This document shows, piece after piece, positions 1 to 6,346 of a stretch of DNA of 14,581 nucleotides. Position 1 is the first letter of the stretch; each line of letters starts with the position of its first letter. Under the pieces are notes generated by a model. That model worked only from the letters and a program-made list of their open reading frames with translations, did no database searches and was not told where the DNA came from. Position numbers and translations under genes: made by a program. Source of the DNA: Bacteroidales bacterium (lineage in GTDB: Bacteria; Bacteroidota; Bacteroidia; Bacteroidales; Muribaculaceae); contig CAADVV010000303.1 in the NCBI GenBank assembly GCA_900752535.1, forward strand, positions 1-14,581, written 5' to 3'.

Positions 1-1
1 C

Positions 2-289
2 GCTTCCGGACTGAAGACGGTCATCGTGACCACGCAAGCCGATGGCTTGGGAATGGATGCCATCGGTCGCGAGGTAGATGCCGACTTTATTGCCTCTCTC
101 CCCAAGGAAATGGATCACAACGGAGAAAACGGAGAATACCACACGTTCTGCTACGACGGACCGATATTCTCCTCACCCGTACTTTTCCGACTGGGAACTC
201 CCTTTAGCCAAAGTTATGACATCCGGCTTGAGGATGGCACGATTCAAACCTATACTTATTGTTTTGCCCATCTTTCCGCCGAACCATAA
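2..289 (+). CDS. DUF71/COG2102 (Dph6-type) ATP-binding protein, 3' end only
   Basis: Partial gene, open at the left edge; the last 95 codons are present and stop at TAA 287-289. The translation carries the C-terminal signature of the DUF71 (Diphthami_syn_2) family: a VIVTTQADGLG strand, GREVDADFI, then GENGEYHTF followed by DGPIF. The N-terminal PP-loop ATP-binding half is outside the window. In archaea and eukaryotes this family makes diphthamide (diphthine--ammonia ligase). Bacteria lack diphthamide, and published comparative genomics of DUF71/COG2102 proposed a B12-salvage role for a bacterial subgroup. The cobalamin adenosyltransferase that follows 33 nt downstream on the same strand supports that reading here. 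A GTG at 26 could be called as a start, but coding similarity continues upstream of it, so it is not the real start. Family assignment is fairly sure; substrate is inferred. Confidence 0.8.
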   Translation, partial: ASGLKTVIVTTQADGLGMDAIGREVDADFIASLPKEMDHNGENGEYHTFCYDGPIFSSPVLFRLGTPFSQSYDIRLEDGTIQTYTYCFAHLSAEP

Positions 290-322
290 CACGGATTACA
301 TTTGCAATCATAAATCAACAAT

Positions 323-841
323 ATGGAAAACAAAGGATATATACATGTCTATACTGGCAACGGGAAAGGAAAGACAACGGCCGCATTTGGGCTTGCCATT
401 CGAGTTTTGTGTGCCGGAGGAAGCGTCTTCATCGGACAATTCGTAAAGAACATGAAATATAATGAAACCAAGATCGAACATCTGTTTAACAACGTCCGCA
501 TCCAGCAATTCGGTCGGGGGTGCTTTATTGAAAAGAAGCCGGCACAAGAAGATATTGACGCAGCTTATGCGGGATTGGAAAGCTGCAAACAAATTCTCGC
601 TTCGGGAGAGTATAATCTGGTCGTGCTCGATGAACTAACCATTGCCCTGTATTACGAGTTGCTTTCTATTGAGGAGGTATTGACGGCGATTTCTCGACGA
701 CATTCCGGGACAGAGTTGGTAATCACGGGACGGTACGCTCCGGCAGAATTGATCGACATAGCCGACTTGGTCACGGAGATGCGAGAAGTCAAACATTATT
801 ACACGGAAGGCGTCCTCTCCCGCAACGGGATAGACCGTTAG
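323..841 (+). CDS. cobO: ATP:cob(I)alamin adenosyltransferase, CobO/BtuR family
   Basis: 172 aa, close to the usual length of this cytoplasmic enzyme. It transfers the 5'-deoxyadenosyl group of ATP to cob(I)alamin or a cob(I)yrinic acid derivative, making the coenzyme form of B12 in de novo synthesis or salvage. Visible motifs: P-loop GNGKGKTT at residues 12-19, Walker B-like NLVVLDE at 98-104, and the family C-terminal block beginning ITGRYAPAELIDIADLVTEM at 134, followed by KHYY and ending GIDR. The start is ATG 323; there is no clear Shine-Dalgarno, as is normal in Bacteroidetes. It lies 33 nt after the DUF71 gene, so the two are probably one transcript for corrinoid salvage. No riboswitch is visible, but the operon's 5' end lies outside the window. 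Base composition is more AT-rich than the transfer-type genes to the right, fitting host chromosome rather than element cargo (inference). Confidence 0.93.
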   Translation: MENKGYIHVYTGNGKGKTTAAFGLAIRVLCAGGSVFIGQFVKNMKYNETKIEHLFNNVRIQQFGRGCFIEKKPAQEDIDAAYAGLESCKQILASGEYNLVVLDELTIALYYELLSIEEVLTAISRRHSGTELVITGRYAPAELIDIADLVTEMREVKHYYTEGVLSRNGIDR

Positions 842-864
842 AGTCCGATCTCCCTACTCGGTCT
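832..864 (+). terminator. Weak candidate terminator after cobO
   Basis: Perfect 6-bp inverted repeat AGACCG (832-837) / CGGTCT (859-864) with a 21-nt loop, starting in the last codons of cobO and followed by TGGTTT. A short extra TAG/CTA pairing is possible inside. The T-tract is poor, so this is a tentative call for the end of the B12 operon. Confidence 0.22.
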
Positions 865-926
865 TGGTTTCACAATCATTCAAATAAAAAATTACGATAA
901 GTTCCAAAATGAAAAGTTCCCTGTTT

Positions 927-967
927 TAATCGAAAACCACATCACCTAATGACACTCTTTTCGATTA
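927..967. repeat. Perfect 10-bp inverted repeat in the 842-989 gap
   Basis: TAATCGAAAA (927-936) and its exact reverse complement TTTTCGATTA (958-967), separated by 21 nt. It lies in the 148-nt AT-rich gap between the convergent cobO and M23 genes. Neither side carries a T-run, so it does not look like a Rho-independent terminator. It could be a protein-binding dyad, part of an element end or attachment region, or a weak structure at the 3' ends of both transcripts. Seen directly; function unknown. Confidence 0.6.
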
Positions 968-989
968 GCGTTTGGCGACATAAACACTC

Positions 990-1643
990 TTACAACAGTC
1001 TGCTCAAAGCTGAAATGCACTCCTGCTGTGTAGTCCGGATGTAATCGAAAACGACCGACGGATCGACACTCTTGCCATTTAGCTTGCAGGTTATGTGCAA
1101 GTGCTCGCCTGTACTTCGTCCGGTCGAGCCGGTAATACCGACGGCATCACGGGGACGGACTACCGTACCCTTGGCGGTCAGCACCCGTGAAAGGTGGCAA
1201 TAGCTGACGGTGTAATTTCCGTGCCGCAGGGTCACATACTTGCCGGACGTCTTGTCCTGTCCCACTTTGACGACCACCCCCTCCATCATGGCCAATACCT
1301 GCTCGCCCCGTGCGTGCAGGTCGATACCGCCGTGAAACTTCCTCTTTCCGGTAAACGGGTCTTTCCGGTAGCCGTATGGTGATGTAATTCTGATGCGCTG
1401 CAATGGATAAGACACACTGAGATAACGGTCAATCCACAACTTCTTACTTTCATCGGCAGGTTTTGTCGAAGTCTCCTGTACAGGAGCCATGCTTTCGGGT
1501 GTCGGCTCCGGCTTTTTCATACCCTCCTGCAAGGCTTCTACCTTGTATCTTTCTGGTGTCTTGGCAATCGTGTTGAACTGCGCCTGAGCGGGCATCGTGC
1601 AGAATGAAACACCCGATATTGCTATCAGTAAAATTTTTCTCAT
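990..1643 (-). CDS. Secreted M23-family metallopeptidase (LytM-like)
   Basis: 217 aa. Residues 1-22 form a signal peptide (MRK, hydrophobic core, then AQA before Gln), so the protein should be exported to the periplasm or outer envelope. A Pro/Glu-rich linker (about 40-65) leads to an M23 domain at about 85-200. All catalytic positions are present: H104 and D108 in HGGID, H150 in YCHL, H181 and H183 in HLH. By analogy with LytM, H104, D108 and H183 bind zinc, and H150 and H181 are catalytic, so it should be an active peptidoglycan endopeptidase. The start (ATG, complement of 1641-1643) is the first one after an in-frame TAA. It is transcribed away from the large plus-strand block. Similar M23 proteins are common on Bacteroidales conjugative elements, where local wall opening during transfer is a reasonable but unproven role. 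Confidence 0.9.
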   Translation of the reverse strand: MRKILLIAISGVSFCTMPAQAQFNTIAKTPERYKVEALQEGMKKPEPTPESMAPVQETSTKPADESKKLWIDRYLSVSYPLQRIRITSPYGYRKDPFTGKRKFHGGIDLHARGEQVLAMMEGVVVKVGQDKTSGKYVTLRHGNYTVSYCHLSRVLTAKGTVVRPRDAVGITGSTGRSTGEHLHITCKLNGKSVDPSVVFDYIRTTQQECISALSRLL

Positions 1644-1722
1644 TCGGCAAAGTTATAACGGGAGTTTTCATGTCGGAAACAAACAGCCGTCATTTCTTGT
1701 ATTGGTTTGATATTTTGCGTCT

Positions 1723-1756
1723 ATTAGTACGATTTGAATTGAATAATCGTACTAAT
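1723..1756. promoter_or_regulatory. Perfect 12-bp inverted repeat, candidate operator
   Basis: ATTAGTACGATT (1723-1734) and its exact reverse complement AATCGTACTAAT (1745-1756) flank a 10-nt spacer. The dyad sits in the 219-nt gap between the divergent M23 gene and the long plus-strand block, about 45 nt upstream of the -33 element of the plus-strand promoter. Arm length, spacing and location fit a binding site for a dimeric regulator. A related half-site overlaps the promoter downstream. The regulator is not encoded in this window. A recombinase or relaxase site is an alternative. Confidence 0.55.
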
Positions 1757-1799
1757 GAAGATAAAAACAGCATATTATAACCATTTATATAGCTGTATT

Positions 1800-1832
1800 T
1801 TTGTCCGTCATAATAAGATGTCTCTATCTTTG
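1800..1832 (+). promoter_or_regulatory. Bacteroidetes sigma-ABfr-type promoter of the large operon
   Basis: TTTG at 1800-1803 (-33 element), a 21-nt spacer, and TATCTTTG at 1825-1832, which matches the Bacteroidetes -7 consensus TAnnTTTG exactly. The spacing is within the accepted range. Transcription would begin near 1838-1840, giving a leader of about 24 nt before the ATG at 1863. This is the only convincing promoter upstream of the eleven-gene plus-strand block. Confidence 0.72.
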
Positions 1833-1833
1833 T

Positions 1834-1844
1834 ATAGTACAATT
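1834..1844 (+). promoter_or_regulatory. Possible third half-site at the transcription start
   Basis: ATAGTACAATT (1834-1844) matches 9 of 11 positions of TTAGTACGATT (1724-1734), the left arm of the upstream dyad. It begins two bases after the -7 box and would overlap the transcription start. A protein bound here could block initiation, perhaps cooperating with the dyad 80 nt upstream. Chance similarity in AT-rich DNA is possible. Confidence 0.35.
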
Positions 1845-1862
1845 TTATAATATGAATATAGT

Positions 1863-2621
1863 ATGAAAAAAGTTCAGATTGAATTTGATGAATTACCTTT
1901 TCCGACACTGGAACGATTCGGTCTCACACGGGAGATGATTGAGGATTTGCCGATGCGTGTGTTGGACGACATCTGCGATGGTCGGCATTCTCCCGTGCTT
2001 CCCGTGCGTGTCACGGACGAGCATGGCGGGCAAATAGAGAGCCGTAGCCGCTTTGCCTTTATCCGCATGGACAACGGTCAGGTGGATGTGGTCTTCTATC
2101 CGGCACTGAAATCCTCTCCGTTGGAACGGTATGACGAAGCGCAGCAGAAACAGTTGCTCGACGGCAAGGCGATTGTCGCCGACGTGGAAATGGCGGACGG
2201 CCGGAGCAGCAAGGCTTTCGTGCAGATTGACACCGAGACGAAACAGGTGATGTATGTCCCCACGCCCATCATCGCACGCAACCTGAAAGTGCTGGCCGAG
2301 GTCATGCGCCTCGGTGCGGTGGAGGTAAACGGGATGCAGCACGGCGAGCCGCTGACGGTCGTCGTGGACGGCGAGTCTGCTACAGTGGGCATAGACCTTC
2401 ATGCCAAGACCGGCATCCGCTTCTGTTCGGGCGACGCGCAGCAATGGCGCAACCAGCCCAAGCGCGAGTGGGACAAATACACCTTCGGGTGCTACGGTTG
2501 CTGGATCATGGACGATGACGGCAACCTTGACTACGTTTCGGAAGAGGACTACACCGAGGAGTTGTGGAACGAACAGAAGAAGAGCGGCGAACGCAACCGT
2601 GCGGCAGCCCTCCACAAGTAA
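1863..2621 (+). CDS. DUF4099/DUF3945-like mobile-element protein
   Basis: 252 aa, first gene of the plus-strand block, starting about 24 nt after the predicted transcription start. No signal peptide or membrane segment; strongly acidic and soluble, so probably cytoplasmic. The N-terminus (about 8-50: LPFPTLERFGLTREMIEDLP then LDDICDGRHSPVLPV) resembles the start of DUF4099 proteins from Bacteroidetes elements. A middle part (about 92-135: QQKQLLDGKAIVADV, then KAFVQIDTETKQVMYVP) resembles DUF3945 repeats. A third region (160-195: GEPLTVVVDGESATVGIDL, then KTGIRFCSGD) looks like a further repeat-like domain. The C-terminus has an unusual FGCYGCWIMDDDGNLDY stretch (208-224). These domains are common on conjugative elements but have no established biochemical role. 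Domain names are from memory and moderately sure; that it is a real, translated gene is very likely from its length, position and neighbours. Confidence 0.8.
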   Translation: MKKVQIEFDELPFPTLERFGLTREMIEDLPMRVLDDICDGRHSPVLPVRVTDEHGGQIESRSRFAFIRMDNGQVDVVFYPALKSSPLERYDEAQQKQLLDGKAIVADVEMADGRSSKAFVQIDTETKQVMYVPTPIIARNLKVLAEVMRLGAVEVNGMQHGEPLTVVVDGESATVGIDLHAKTGIRFCSGDAQQWRNQPKREWDKYTFGCYGCWIMDDDGNLDYVSEEDYTEELWNEQKKSGERNRAAALHK

Positions 2622-2641
2622 AAACAATCAATCCGTAGATT

Positions 2642-2866
2642 ATGGCACAAAACGAATATTATCCCGAAGAGGTACTTGTCGGGAAGATGCAGAGCGGCGA
2701 ATACGGCTGGCTCGATTACGTCAATCATTTCTCCGCCGACTGGCAGGAGGAATACGCCCGTTACTGCGAGGAAAAGGGGCTTGCTGTCGGCAACGAATCC
2801 GCTGCCGAGTTTGTCCGCTTCAAGGACGAACAGCTGGAGGCAGCAATGGAACGCGGCGACGCATAA
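2642..2866 (+). CDS. Small acidic hypothetical protein (74 aa)
   Basis: 74 aa, 20 nt after the preceding gene and 16 nt before the next, in the same strand and packing. Sequence is hydrophilic and acidic with many aromatic residues (EYYPEE, YGWLDYVNHF, WQEEYARYCEEKG) and a predicted helical C-terminus ending ERGDA. No signal peptide, membrane segment or recognised motif. The longer reading frame that overlaps it (from 2676) is only the upstream extension of the next gene. Small proteins like this accompany DUF3945/DUF4099 genes on Bacteroidales elements. Function unknown. Confidence 0.75.
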   Translation: MAQNEYYPEEVLVGKMQSGEYGWLDYVNHFSADWQEEYARYCEEKGLAVGNESAAEFVRFKDEQLEAAMERGDA

Positions 2867-2882
2867 CGAAAACAATCCGACT

Positions 2883-4460
2883 ATGGCGATACGAACGAAT
2901 ACCAATCCCCGGCAGATGGACTTGCAGCCCGAAATGCGCAATATGCTGATGCGTAACGGCCTGCAAGCCCATGTTGCGCTTGATGGTTCAGGGTATCGGC
3001 TGATTGTGCAGGGGCATAATTCTCCGCTGCTGGTCTATCCGATAAGCGAACGTCAGATGTTGGCACTCACGGACTGGGGAACCAATACGGCCAACAAGAA
3101 AGCCTACAACGTGCTCACGAGCATCGTGGGCAAAGACTTCTATATGCCCAAGAACTTCGTCCATGCCCGCAATGCCAACGGGCGTGTGGCTATGGGGCTG
3201 CACGCCTACCGCATCGGCATCGGCGAGGCCGGGCGCGGGGGCGGGAGGGAAACCCCCCCGCCGTTCCTCGGCTGGACGCCACGCAACCAGTGGGGCTTGC
3301 ACCTGCGCAGGGTCGGCGGCCAACTGTTCTTTCCGGGGCCGTCCATCGTACCCGAACGTCCCGACGGGCGCATGAAGCCCGGCGAGTTGCAATCGGGCGG
3401 TTACGGATTCTATTACAAGGGGCATCAACAGGCGCAACCCGTACAGCAACGGGACGTTCTGCAGGACTTGCAGGCGGTCATCACGCCGATGGTCAGCCGT
3501 CCGCGCAGCGGGGAACCGGCACGGTCGTACAAGGAGCTTATAGCCTCTCCGGTCTATTTTTCCAACGAGAAATTGGCGGAGTGCCTTGCCTCGCACGGTC
3601 TTGTCGTGGATGCGGAAAGGCGGACGCTGACTGTGCAGTCGGAAAGCGTCCAAGCCGATATGGTCTATGACCTGACGGAAAAGGAAGTGAGGACACTGGT
3701 TGCCGCACCCATCGAGGAACAACCCGTAGAAAAACGTCTGGAACTGCTGAACGGCATTATCGGGGCTGACTTTTCCGACAAAGTGACGATGGAGGCTCTC
3801 AACAGCGATCAACGCATCGCTATCGGCCTGCATCCCGAAGTACAGCAGGATTTGGAACAACGCCAACGGCAGGAGCAGGAGGCTTTCATGCCGGTGGAAA
3901 CCTCGCTGCAACAGCAAGAGGAATCCATACAGGGCTATGTCGGTGCGGCAGTGGACGGGCGTGACCTCCAGTTTCTGAATGAAAACAAGGGATGGTATCG
4001 GGAAGAGAAGCACGGGCGGGAAGTTGAAGTGAGCCAGATAGCCGTTCAACCGGCACAAACCGAGGGGAAATACAGGATGACCGCTGTTATCGACGGTCAG
4101 GCTATCAGCCATGAGATAACCCAACGGGATTACGACAAGTTCCTTGCTGTGGATGATTATCACCGGATGAAGCTCTTTTCCAAGATTTTCAGCGAAGTGG
4201 ACATGAAAACACGCCCGGAAGCACAACGGGGGCTCGGTACGAAAATCTTTGCCGCCCTCACCGCAGGTACGGTAGTCGCGGCGGGTGTCGCGCACGGCAT
4301 CCACCATCACTGCCATGCCCCGGAGTTCTACGGCGAGTGTTTCGGCGGTCCGCCACGCCCGTACATCAAGCTGGGGGTCGATACACCGAGGGATATGGCC
4401 ATCCGTTGTTTCGAGGCAGAGATGAACCGTGAAATCAATGATATGAGAATGGGGAGGTAA
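2883..4460 (+). CDS. Conserved mobile-element protein with C-terminal membrane segment
   Basis: 525 aa; I chose ATG 2883 because it follows the previous stop by 16 nt, whereas the open frame back to 2676 overlaps the small gene. The N-terminal region (about 10-175) is rich in beta-type sequence (LQAHVALDGSGYRLIVQG, LLVYPISERQMLALTDWG, GRMKPGELQSGGYGFYYKG). The middle is charged and Gln-rich (about 320-350). A second folded region (about 375-450) contains KYRMTAVIDGQAISHEI and DYHRMKLFSKIFSEVDMKTRPE. One hydrophobic helix spans about 455-472, directly followed by a His/Cys cluster H474-H475-H476-C477-H478 and C486. I recall homologues next to TOPRIM and PH-domain genes on Bacteroidales elements, but no function is known. 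Residues about 117-127 (GRGGGRETPPP) are encoded by a strong G-quadruplex/hairpin sequence. The frame is intact throughout. Confidence 0.82.
   Translation: MAIRTNTNPRQMDLQPEMRNMLMRNGLQAHVALDGSGYRLIVQGHNSPLLVYPISERQMLALTDWGTNTANKKAYNVLTSIVGKDFYMPKNFVHARNANGRVAMGLHAYRIGIGEAGRGGGRETPPPFLGWTPRNQWGLHLRRVGGQLFFPGPSIVPERPDGRMKPGELQSGGYGFYYKGHQQAQPVQQRDVLQDLQAVITPMVSRPRSGEPARSYKELIASPVYFSNEKLAECLASHGLVVDAERRTLTVQSESVQADMVYDLTEKEVRTLVAAPIEEQPVEKRLELLNGIIGADFSDKVTMEALNSDQRIAIGLHPEVQQDLEQRQRQEQEAFMPVETSLQQQEESIQGYVGAAVDGRDLQFLNENKGWYREEKHGREVEVSQIAVQPAQTEGKYRMTAVIDGQAISHEITQRDYDKFLAVDDYHRMKLFSKIFSEVDMKTRPEAQRGLGTKIFAALTAGTVVAAGVAHGIHHHCHAPEFYGECFGGPPRPYIKLGVDTPRDMAIRCFEAEMNREINDMRMGR
3231..3262 (+). other. 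Intragenic G-quadruplex motif / GC hairpin
   Basis: Four G-tracts (3231-3233, 3237-3241, 3243-3245, 3247-3249) with loops of 3, 1 and 1 nt fit the G3+N1-7 quadruplex rule on the plus (mRNA) strand. The same segment can form a hairpin: GGCGGGAGGG (3240-3249), loop AAA, CCCCCCCGCC (3253-3262), 10 bp with one A-C mismatch. The two folds exclude each other. It lies inside the 525-aa gene. Confidence 0.6.
4453..4457 (+). promoter_or_regulatory. Shine-Dalgarno-like GGAGG before the TOPRIM gene
   Basis: GGAGG at the very end of the preceding gene, 6 nt before ATG 4464. Most genes here lack such a site, as is usual in Bacteroidetes, so it supports this start and suggests coupling of the two genes. 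Confidence 0.45.
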
Positions 4461-4463
4461 ACC

Positions 4464-5852
4464 ATGAGAGAGGGCGAACTGACTTATGACGATTTTCTGC
4501 GCAGGCTGAACATTCAGGACGTGCTTATCGACGCGGGCTATCACCTGAACCGGCGCGACGGCCTGCGCTATCCCTCGTATGTCCGGTTGGACAGCGAGGG
4601 GCGGCGCATCCGCAACGACAAGTTCATTGTCACGCAGCAAGGGAAATGCTGTTTCAAACCGCAACAGCAGAAGTCGTATAACATCATTTCCTTTATCAAG
4701 GAGCATCCGCATTTTTTTGCGGAATACCGTACAGGCGTGTCTCCCGACCGACTGGTAAACCTTGTCTGTAACCGGTTGCTGAACCATCCCGTCGCTGACC
4801 GGGACATCCGGATTATCCAGCCTAAACGGGATGTGAAGCCGTTTGACATGGCGGATTACGACATTCACCAGTTCAATCCGCAGGATCGGGCGACACAAAA
4901 GAAGTTCTATCCGTTCTTCAAGCATCGGGGCATCGACCTTTACACGCAGTATGCCTTTCATCGGAACTTCTGTCTGGCGACGAAGCATCGTGAGGACGGC
5001 ATGAAATACACCAACCTCGCCTTTCCGCTGACCGTTCCGAAAGATACGGGACAGGTTGTCGGTCTGGAAGAGCGAGGCCGCCCTCGCATGGATGGCAGCG
5101 GCAGTTATAAAGGGAAGGCGGAAGGGAGCAATTCGAGCCAAGGGTTATGGATTGCCAGCCCAGCCAAAACTACGCTTACCGAAGCCAAGCATATCTACTG
5201 GTTCGAGAGTGCATACGACGCGATGGCCTATTACCAGCTTCATCAGGCCAACGACAAGGATTTGCGGAAAGCGGTCTTCATATCTACCGGCGGTAACCCG
5301 ACGGTGGAACAGATGCGGGGTGTCCTCACGCTCTCGCTTCCTGCCAAGCAACACATCTGTTTCGATACCGACCTTGCGGGAATCGAGTTTGCCAAGAACC
5401 TGCAACAGGAGATGTACCGGGTTGTCCGTTCCACCATCGAGGAGACACCGGAGCGGAAGCCTTATCTGGATTCCGTTACTGACGGCAAGAACCTCGATGA
5501 AGGTGACATAGACCTGTTGCCCGACGCTTTGCGGTCGAGCTACGGGAAATATGAATCCGCATGGGAAGAAGCCATGTCGATGCGTTCGAGCGGCCTGTGC
5601 CATCCGGACGACATACGGGAACAGACGGATATCATGAACGGAAATTACAAGGAGTTCCGTGAAGGATTGCGGGAGTTCCTCGGTCTGGACAAGGCGAATG
5701 ACGCCTCTTTTGTCCGTGAACAGCCTACCTATCCCAACAAGGACTGGAACGAACAGCTTTTGGCCGAGCAGAAACAGGAAGAGACGGTCGATGAGACACA
5801 GGCGAGAGAACAGTCACCGGAAGAGGAACAACAAACACACTTTCGCCGATGA
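4464..5852 (+). CDS. TOPRIM-domain protein (DUF3991/TOPRIM, primase-like)
   Basis: 462 aa, starting 3 nt after the previous stop. The N-terminal half (about 1-200) resembles the DUF3991-type region of element-borne primase-like proteins: LTYDDFLRRLNIQDVLIDAG, the K-rich KPQQQKSYNIISFIKEHP, and GIDLYTQYAFHRNFCLA with YTNLAFPL. A TOPRIM fold follows (about 240-315): catalytic Glu E248 in IYWFESAYDAM, VFISTGGNPT (272-280), and the acidic pair D301/D303 in ICFDTDLAG. Such folds coordinate Mg2+ in primases, topoisomerases and nucleases. The typical primase zinc finger and a helicase domain are absent, so it may prime transferred single strands or act as a nuclease-like partner; this is inference. 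The C-terminal ~35 residues are Glu/Gln-rich and probably disordered. The stop overlaps the next start (ATGA), a sign of translational coupling. Confidence 0.86.
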   Translation: MREGELTYDDFLRRLNIQDVLIDAGYHLNRRDGLRYPSYVRLDSEGRRIRNDKFIVTQQGKCCFKPQQQKSYNIISFIKEHPHFFAEYRTGVSPDRLVNLVCNRLLNHPVADRDIRIIQPKRDVKPFDMADYDIHQFNPQDRATQKKFYPFFKHRGIDLYTQYAFHRNFCLATKHREDGMKYTNLAFPLTVPKDTGQVVGLEERGRPRMDGSGSYKGKAEGSNSSQGLWIASPAKTTLTEAKHIYWFESAYDAMAYYQLHQANDKDLRKAVFISTGGNPTVEQMRGVLTLSLPAKQHICFDTDLAGIEFAKNLQQEMYRVVRSTIEETPERKPYLDSVTDGKNLDEGDIDLLPDALRSSYGKYESAWEEAMSMRSSGLCHPDDIREQTDIMNGNYKEFREGLREFLGLDKANDASFVREQPTYPNKDWNEQLLAEQKQEETVDETQAREQSPEEEQQTHFRR

Positions 5853-6346
5853 TGACCGATGCACCCACAGGACATTTCCAAAGTATCGTGCTGCAACCGC
5901 ACGCCGGACAGTTCGTTATCGACGAGCTGCCCGCAATCGTATTGTGCTGTGCAGCATGGGTGTATGGTGGCATGGAGGGACTGCCTCTGACAGCTCTTGC
6001 CGTATCGGTTGCCGCATTGCTTGCTTTGGTATTGCTGTACCGTTTCATCTATCTGCGCCGGACACGCTACCACATCGGTAGCGAGCAGCTTATCAGCAGG
6101 CATGGGGTGCTGTCCCGGAAGACGGACTACATGGAACAATACCGTATCGTGGACTTTGTGGAACACCAAAACCTCATGCAGCAGCTTTGCGGATTGAAGA
6201 CGGTACGCATATTCTCGATGGACAGGAATACGCCCCGGCTTGATTTGGTAGGTATCAGACACAACTTCGATGTGGTAACGCTTATCCGGGAACGGGTCGA
6301 GTATAACAAACGAAAAAAGGGAATATATGAAATCACGAATCATTAG
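5849..6346 (+). CDS. Membrane-anchored PH-domain protein (bPH2/YdbS-like)
   Basis: 165 aa. Start ATG 5849 overlaps the previous stop by 4 nt; ATG 5852 is equally possible. Two hydrophobic stretches at about 26-43 and 45-68 should form a membrane hairpin in the inner membrane. They lead into a bacterial PH-like domain (about 70-152) with the expected pattern: TRYHIGSEQLISRHGVLSRK, then YRIVDFVEHQNLMQQLCGLKTVRIFSMD. In this family the domain follows a YdbS-type membrane anchor; its ligands are poorly known and catalysis is not expected. The C-terminal KRKKG stretch is basic. The stop lies 20 nt inside the next gene, so expression is tightly coupled. In this setting it could be an envelope scaffold for the transfer machinery (inference). 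Confidence 0.85.
   Translation: MMTDAPTGHFQSIVLQPHAGQFVIDELPAIVLCCAAWVYGGMEGLPLTALAVSVAALLALVLLYRFIYLRRTRYHIGSEQLISRHGVLSRKTDYMEQYRIVDFVEHQNLMQQLCGLKTVRIFSMDRNTPRLDLVGIRHNFDVVTLIRERVEYNKRKKGIYEITNH

Noticed and set aside
927..967. Rho-independent terminator for the convergent genes
   Set aside because: The stem is perfect but AT-rich, with a 21-nt loop and no T-run on either side. Kept only as an inverted repeat.
1624..1682. Promoter for the minus-strand M23 gene (TAACTTTG on the minus strand at 1655-1648)
   Set aside because: The -7 box matches consensus, but the nearest TTTG is 24 nt away, and the predicted start of transcription would fall on the start codon itself. Possible as a leaderless transcript, but too weak to list.
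2988..5141. 717-codon open frame on the minus strand
   Set aside because: It lies opposite two well-supported plus-strand genes and its translation is His/Arg/Leu-rich with no family signal. It is a shadow of the plus-strand codon bias.
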